Below, one piece after another: positions 30,673 to 34,402 of a DNA stretch of 34,402 nt. Each line of letters opens with the position of its first letter. Position 1 is the first letter of the stretch. Location: the NCBI RefSeq assembly GCF_018614205.1, contig NZ_JAGGOS010000160.1:1-34402 (forward strand), written 5' to 3'. The notes below the pieces were generated by a model. It saw only the letters and a list, made by a program, of their open reading frames with translations, was not told the DNA's origin and made no database searches. Origin of the DNA: Streptomyces sp. ISL-36. GTDB taxonomy: Bacteria > Actinomycetota > Actinomycetes > Streptomycetales > Streptomycetaceae. Made by a program: the position numbers and the translations under genes.

Positions 30673-31824
30673 TTGCAACAGCGCAGTTCGACAGTCCAAG
30701 AGCCGCCCGCTGCCGCCCCTGCCTACCGGCCCACCCCGCCTCCGGCGTGGAAGCCCCGCACCGACCCCGCCCCGCTGCTGCCCGACGCCGAGCCGTTCCG
30801 GGTTCTCGGCACGGACGCGGTGGCCTCCGCCGACCCCGAGCTGCTGCGGCGGCTCTACGCGGAACTGGTGCGCGGCCGGAGGTACAACGCGCAGGCCACC
30901 GCCCTGACCAAGCAGGGCCGCCTCGCCGTGTACCCGTCCACCACCGGCCAGGAGGCGAGCGAGGTCGCGGCCGCACTGGCCCTGGAGGACCGGGACTGGC
31001 TGTTCCCCTCGTACCGCGACACGCTCGCCGCCGTCGCCCGCGGCCTCGACCCGGTCCAGGCCCTCACGCTGCTGCGCGGCGACTGGCACACCGGGTACGA
31101 CCCGCGTGAGCACCGTGTGGCACCGCTGTCCACCCCGCTCGCCACCCAGCTGCCGCACGCGGTGGGTCTGGCCCACGCCGCCCGGCTCAAGGGCGACGAC
31201 GTGGTCGCCCTGGCCATGGTCGGCGACGGCGGCACCAGCGAGGGCGACTTCCACGAGGCGCTGAACTTCGCCGCGGTCTGGCAGGCCCCCGTGGTCTTCC
31301 TGGTCCAGAACAACGGCTTCGCGATCTCCGTTCCGCTCGCCAAGCAGACCGCGGCCCCCTCCCTGGCCCACAAGGCCGTCGGATACGGCATGCCGGGCCG
31401 GCTCGTCGACGGCAACGACGCCGTCGCCGTCCACCAGGTCCTGACCGAGGCCATGGCACGCGCGCGGAGGGGCGGCGGACCGACGCTGGTCGAGGCCGTC
31501 ACCTACCGCATCGACGCCCACACCAACGCCGACGACGCCACGCGCTACCGAGGCGACAGCGAGGTCGAGGCCTGGCGGGCGCACGACCCGATCCTGCTCC
31601 TGGAGCGGGAACTGACGCAGCGCGGAATCCTCGACGAGGACGGGAAGCGGGCGGCGGCCGAGGCCGCGGAGACGATGGCGGCGGCGCTGCGCGAGCGGAT
31701 GAACGCCGACCCCGTGCTCGACCCCATGGACCTGTTCGCGCACGTCTACGCCGAGCAGACCACCCAACTGCGCGAGCAGGCCGCGCAGCTGCGGGCCGAA
31801 CTCGACGCCGAGAGCGAGGCGTGA
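30673..31824 (+). CDS. bkdA: Branched-chain type 2-oxoacid dehydrogenase E1 alpha subunit
   Basis: A 383-residue thiamine-diphosphate enzyme subunit that decarboxylates 2-oxoacids. The ThDP motif GDGGTSEGDFHEAL...QNNGFAIS spans about 183-216, and YPSTTGQEASEV and FPSYRDTLAA are typical of the family. The start is a judgement: GTG 30664 would have its AGGAG ribosome site touching the start codon, whereas in-frame TTG 30673 has AGGAGG at normal spacing. I therefore choose the TTG; the two differ by three residues. The stop overlaps the E1 beta start. The substrate may be branched-chain oxoacids or, by context, phenylpyruvate. Confidence 0.92.
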   Translation: MQQRSSTVQEPPAAAPAYRPTPPPAWKPRTDPAPLLPDAEPFRVLGTDAVASADPELLRRLYAELVRGRRYNAQATALTKQGRLAVYPSTTGQEASEVAAALALEDRDWLFPSYRDTLAAVARGLDPVQALTLLRGDWHTGYDPREHRVAPLSTPLATQLPHAVGLAHAARLKGDDVVALAMVGDGGTSEGDFHEALNFAAVWQAPVVFLVQNNGFAISVPLAKQTAAPSLAHKAVGYGMPGRLVDGNDAVAVHQVLTEAMARARRGGGPTLVEAVTYRIDAHTNADDATRYRGDSEVEAWRAHDPILLLERELTQRGILDEDGKRAAAEAAETMAAALRERMNADPVLDPMDLFAHVYAEQTTQLREQAAQLRAELDAESEA

Positions 31825-32849
31825 TGACGACCGACGTGGCCGCCAGGCCCGCCAAGCCGGCCAAGCCCGCCACCATGGCGCAGGCCCTGCAGCGGGCCAT
31901 GCGCGACGCGATGGCCGAGGACCCGACCGTTCATGTGATGGGCGAGGACGTCGGCACGCTCGGCGGTGTCTTCCGGGTCACGGACGGCCTCGCCAAGGAG
32001 TTCGGCGAGGACCGCTGCACGGACACGCCGCTGGCCGAGGCCGGCATTCTCGGCACCGCGGTCGGCATGGCGATGTACGGGCTGCGGCCGGTCGTCGAGA
32101 TGCAGTTCGACGCCTTCGCCTACCCGGCGTTCGAGCAGCTGATCAGCCATGTGTCGCGGATGCGGAACCGTACGCGCGGCGCGATGCCGATGCCGCTGGT
32201 CGTCCGCGTGCCGTACGGCGGCGGAATCGGCGGCGTCGAGCACCACAGCGACTCCTCCGAGGCGTACTACATGGCGACTCCGGGGCTCCATGTCGTCACC
32301 CCGGCCACGGTCGAGGACGCGTACGGGCTGCTGCGGGCGGCGATCGCCTCCGACGACCCGGTCGTCTTCCTGGAGCCCAAGCGGCTGTACTGGTCGAAGG
32401 CCGACTGGTCGCCCGAGGCGCCCACCCCGGTGGAGCCGATCGGCAAGGCCGTCGTGCGGCGCAGCGGGACCAGCGCCACGCTGATCACGTACGGGCCGTC
32501 CGTGCCGGTCTGCCTGGAGGCGGCCGAGGCCGCGCGGGCGGAGGGCTGGGACCTGGAGGTGGTCGATCTGCGCTCGCTGGTGCCGTTCGACGACGAGACG
32601 GTCTGCGCGTCGGTGCGGCGCACCGGGCGAGCGGTCGTCGTCCACGAGTCGGCCGGTTTCGGCGGCCCCGGCGGAGAGATCGCGGCGCGCGTGACCGAGC
32701 GCTGCTTCCACCACCTGGAGGCCCCGGTGCTACGGGTCGCCGGGTTCGACATCCCGTACCCGCCGCCGATGCTGGAGCGGCACCATCTGCCGGGCGTGGA
32801 CCGGGTGCTCGACGCGGTGGCGCGGCTGCAGTGGGAGGCGGGGAGCTGA
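31824..32849 (+). CDS. bkdB: Branched-chain type 2-oxoacid dehydrogenase E1 beta subunit
   Basis: A 341-residue partner of the E1 alpha subunit. Family features are MGEDVGTLGGVFRVTDGL, DTPLAEAGILGTAVGMAMYG, VEMQFDAFAYPAFEQL, VVRVPYGGGIGGVEHHSDS and the C-terminal VDLRSLVPFDDETV...VVVHESAGFGG. ATG 31824 shares one base with the E1 alpha stop (TGATG); a GTG codon directly before it is an alternative. The ribosome site is GAGAGCGAGG. The Lys/Ala/Pro-rich first 15 residues are probably disordered. Confidence 0.94.
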   Translation: MTTDVAARPAKPAKPATMAQALQRAMRDAMAEDPTVHVMGEDVGTLGGVFRVTDGLAKEFGEDRCTDTPLAEAGILGTAVGMAMYGLRPVVEMQFDAFAYPAFEQLISHVSRMRNRTRGAMPMPLVVRVPYGGGIGGVEHHSDSSEAYYMATPGLHVVTPATVEDAYGLLRAAIASDDPVVFLEPKRLYWSKADWSPEAPTPVEPIGKAVVRRSGTSATLITYGPSVPVCLEAAEAARAEGWDLEVVDLRSLVPFDDETVCASVRRTGRAVVVHESAGFGGPGGEIAARVTERCFHHLEAPVLRVAGFDIPYPPPMLERHHLPGVDRVLDAVARLQWEAGS

Positions 32850-34312
32850 TGGCCCAGGTGCTCGAGTTCAAGCTGCCCGACCTCGGCGAGGGGCTGACCG
32901 AGGCGGAGATCGTGCGCTGGCTGGTGAACGTCGGCGATGTCGTCGCCATCGACCAGCCGGTCGTCGAGGTCGAGACCGCCAAGGCGATGGTCGAGGTGCC
33001 CTGCCCCTACGGGGGTGTGGTGACCGCCCGCTTCGGCGACGAGGGGACCGAACTGCCCGTCGGCGCCCCGCTTCTTACGGTCGCCGTGGGTGGGTCCGGG
33101 GCGCCGGGACCGGTCGCCTCCGGCGGCACGACGGCCTCCGGCGGTCCCGCCGCGGATGCCGGGACCGCGGAGTCGGCGGAGTATTCCGGCAACGTCCTCG
33201 TCGGATACGGCACGGCCGGCCCGGCGGCGCGACGCCGCCGCGTGCGCCGCGACAACCCCGCCGTACCGGCGGGGCCCGTCCGGACCTCGGACGCGGTGTC
33301 GGGCACACCGGTGGGTGCCGGGGCGGGATCGCCGCGCGGGCTTGCCGGCGCGACGCAGCCCGCCACGCACACGGTCGCGTCCACCACGTCCGTCGCGGCC
33401 CCCGCCGTGGTGGCTCATCCAGGCCCCGTGCCGGTGATCTCGCCGCTCGTTCGGAAGCTGGCCCGCGAGAAGGGGCTCGATCTGCGGGAGGTACGGGGGT
33501 CGGGCCCCGACGGGCTGATCCTGCGTGCCGACGTGGAGCGGGCCGTGGTCGCCGCCCGGACGCCGACCGTACCCGCACCCGTGTCGACGCCGATGCCGAT
33601 GCCGATGGCCGCGGCCGCGGGCGCCGGTGAGCGGATTCCCCTGCGGGGAGTTCGTGGCGCCGTCGCCGACAAGCTCTCGCGCAGCCGTACGGAGATCCCG
33701 GACGCGACCTGCTGGGTCGACGCCGACGCGACCGAGCTCATGGCGGCGCGGGCCGCTATGAACGCTGCCGGCGGACCGAAGATCTCGCTCCTCGCGCTGC
33801 TCGCCCGGATCTGCACCCACGCGCTCGCCCGCTACCCGGAGCTCAACTCCACGGTGGACATGGCCGCCCGGGAGATCGTCCGGCTGCCGTCCGTGCACCT
33901 CGGGTTCGCGGCCCAGACCGAGCGTGGCCTGGTCGTCCCGGTGGTCCGGGACGCGGGCACGCGGACGGCGGAGTCGCTGACGGCGGAGTTCGCCCGACTG
34001 ACGGAGTCGGCGCGGCAGGGGACGCTGACGCCGGCGGACCTGACGGGCGGGACGTTCACGCTGAACAACTACGGGGTGTTCGGGGTCGACGGTTCCACGC
34101 CGATCATCAACCACCCGGAGGCGGCGATGCTCGGGGTCGGCCGGATCATCCCCAAGCCATGGGTCCACGAGGGAGAACTGGCCGTCCGCCAGGTCGTCCA
34201 GCTCTCGCTGACCTTCGATCACCGGGTCTGCGACGGCGGGACGGCGGGCGGCTTCCTCCGTTACGTCGCGGACTGTGTCGAGCACCCCGCGGTCCTGCTC
34301 CGCACGCTCTGA
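32849..34312 (+). CDS. bkdC: 2-oxoacid dehydrogenase E2 (dihydrolipoamide acyltransferase)
   Basis: A 487-residue E2 core subunit that takes the acyl group from E1 to CoA. One lipoyl domain (1-80) carries the attachment residue Lys45 (VETAKAMVEV). A long flexible linker includes a basic ARRRRVRR-type stretch. The peripheral subunit-binding domain (about 195-230) reads VISPLVRKLAREKGLDL. The catalytic domain (about 262-487) has the HxxxDG motif His458, Asp462, Gly463 (FDHRVCDGG). ATG 32849 shares one base with the E1 beta stop (TGATG), behind GGAGGCGGGGAG. No E3 gene follows in the window, so lipoamide dehydrogenase must come from elsewhere. Confidence 0.94.
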   Translation: MAQVLEFKLPDLGEGLTEAEIVRWLVNVGDVVAIDQPVVEVETAKAMVEVPCPYGGVVTARFGDEGTELPVGAPLLTVAVGGSGAPGPVASGGTTASGGPAADAGTAESAEYSGNVLVGYGTAGPAARRRRVRRDNPAVPAGPVRTSDAVSGTPVGAGAGSPRGLAGATQPATHTVASTTSVAAPAVVAHPGPVPVISPLVRKLAREKGLDLREVRGSGPDGLILRADVERAVVAARTPTVPAPVSTPMPMPMAAAAGAGERIPLRGVRGAVADKLSRSRTEIPDATCWVDADATELMAARAAMNAAGGPKISLLALLARICTHALARYPELNSTVDMAAREIVRLPSVHLGFAAQTERGLVVPVVRDAGTRTAESLTAEFARLTESARQGTLTPADLTGGTFTLNNYGVFGVDGSTPIINHPEAAMLGVGRIIPKPWVHEGELAVRQVVQLSLTFDHRVCDGGTAGGFLRYVADCVEHPAVLLRTL

Positions 34313-34348
34313 CACCACGGCCGGGCCAGGGGGCCGGGACCAGGGGGC

Positions 34349-34369
34349 CGGCCCGCATCCGGCGGGCTG
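34349..34369 (+). terminator. Hairpin after bkdC
   Basis: CGGCCCGC (34349-34356), loop ATCCG, GCGGGCTG (34362-34369) gives an 8-bp stem with one G-T pair, 37 bp after the stop. A 12-bp direct repeat CCAGGGGGCCGG (34326-34337 and 34340-34351) lies just before it. Confidence 0.45.
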
Positions 34370-34402
34370 CCCCCGTCGCGGGGCGCCCGGCCGGCCCGCG
34401 GG

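Noticed and set aside
1..34402. parS sites (GTTTCACGTGAAAC) expected near oriC
   Set aside because: Reading the intergenic regions I found no exact or near-exact copy.
1..34402. Mobile element or genomic island
   Set aside because: No transposase, integrase, terminal inverted repeats or clear composition shift; the repeats found are short and local.

Overview
The window looks like a Streptomyces (or close Streptomycetaceae) chromosome. GC content is very high, GTG starts are frequent, several genes appear leaderless (TANNNT six bases before a GTG), and the gene order matches, from memory, the S. coelicolor core region around SCO3829-SCO3850, some tens of kb from oriC. No transposase, integrase, phage gene or CRISPR array is visible.

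Bases 1-9780 are the conserved cell-envelope block. Two class E sortases (the first cut by the window edge) run rightward and meet, at a strong bidirectional terminator, a leftward operon fhaA-fhaB-PP2C phosphatase-FtsW/RodA-PbpA-PknB. This is the phospho-signalling and peptidoglycan-synthesis cassette. A 727-bp gene-free stretch (9733-10459) with short tandem repeats separates it from tRNA-Leu(CAG) and its terminator.

Bases 10588-17901 hold a NarL-type two-component pair whose kinase has an unusual C-terminal membrane anchor and outer domain, a MarR regulator divergent from an ABC-2-like membrane protein, a DUF2252 kinase-fold protein, a J-domain coiled-coil protein behind a strong G-quadruplex motif, and a rhodanese.

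Bases 17912-29785 are mainly aromatic catabolism. An acyl-CoA dehydrogenase has a KstR-like operator in front of it. Next comes the leftward paaABCDE operon for the phenylacetyl-CoA epoxidase, with overlapping or abutting genes. Divergent from paaA is a translationally coupled trio (DUF5819, HTTM and SpoU/TrmH methyltransferase). Then follow paaN and, divergent from it, paaH plus a TetR regulator that is probably PaaR.

Bases 29837-34312 hold an Lrp/AsnC regulator (BkdR-like) divergent from bkdA-bkdB-bkdC, encoding E1 alpha, E1 beta and E2 of a branched-chain type 2-oxoacid dehydrogenase; no E3 gene is in the window.

The main finding is a shared 14-bp PaaR-type operator (ACCGNNCGNNCGGT) at three places: before paaA, between paaN and paaH, and, with one mismatch, before bkdA. 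This suggests one TetR regulator couples phenylacetate breakdown to a 2-oxoacid dehydrogenase. That could allow direct conversion of phenylpyruvate to phenylacetyl-CoA. The same three promoter regions each carry a DnaA-box-like TTRTCCACA. These links are inferences from sequence only.
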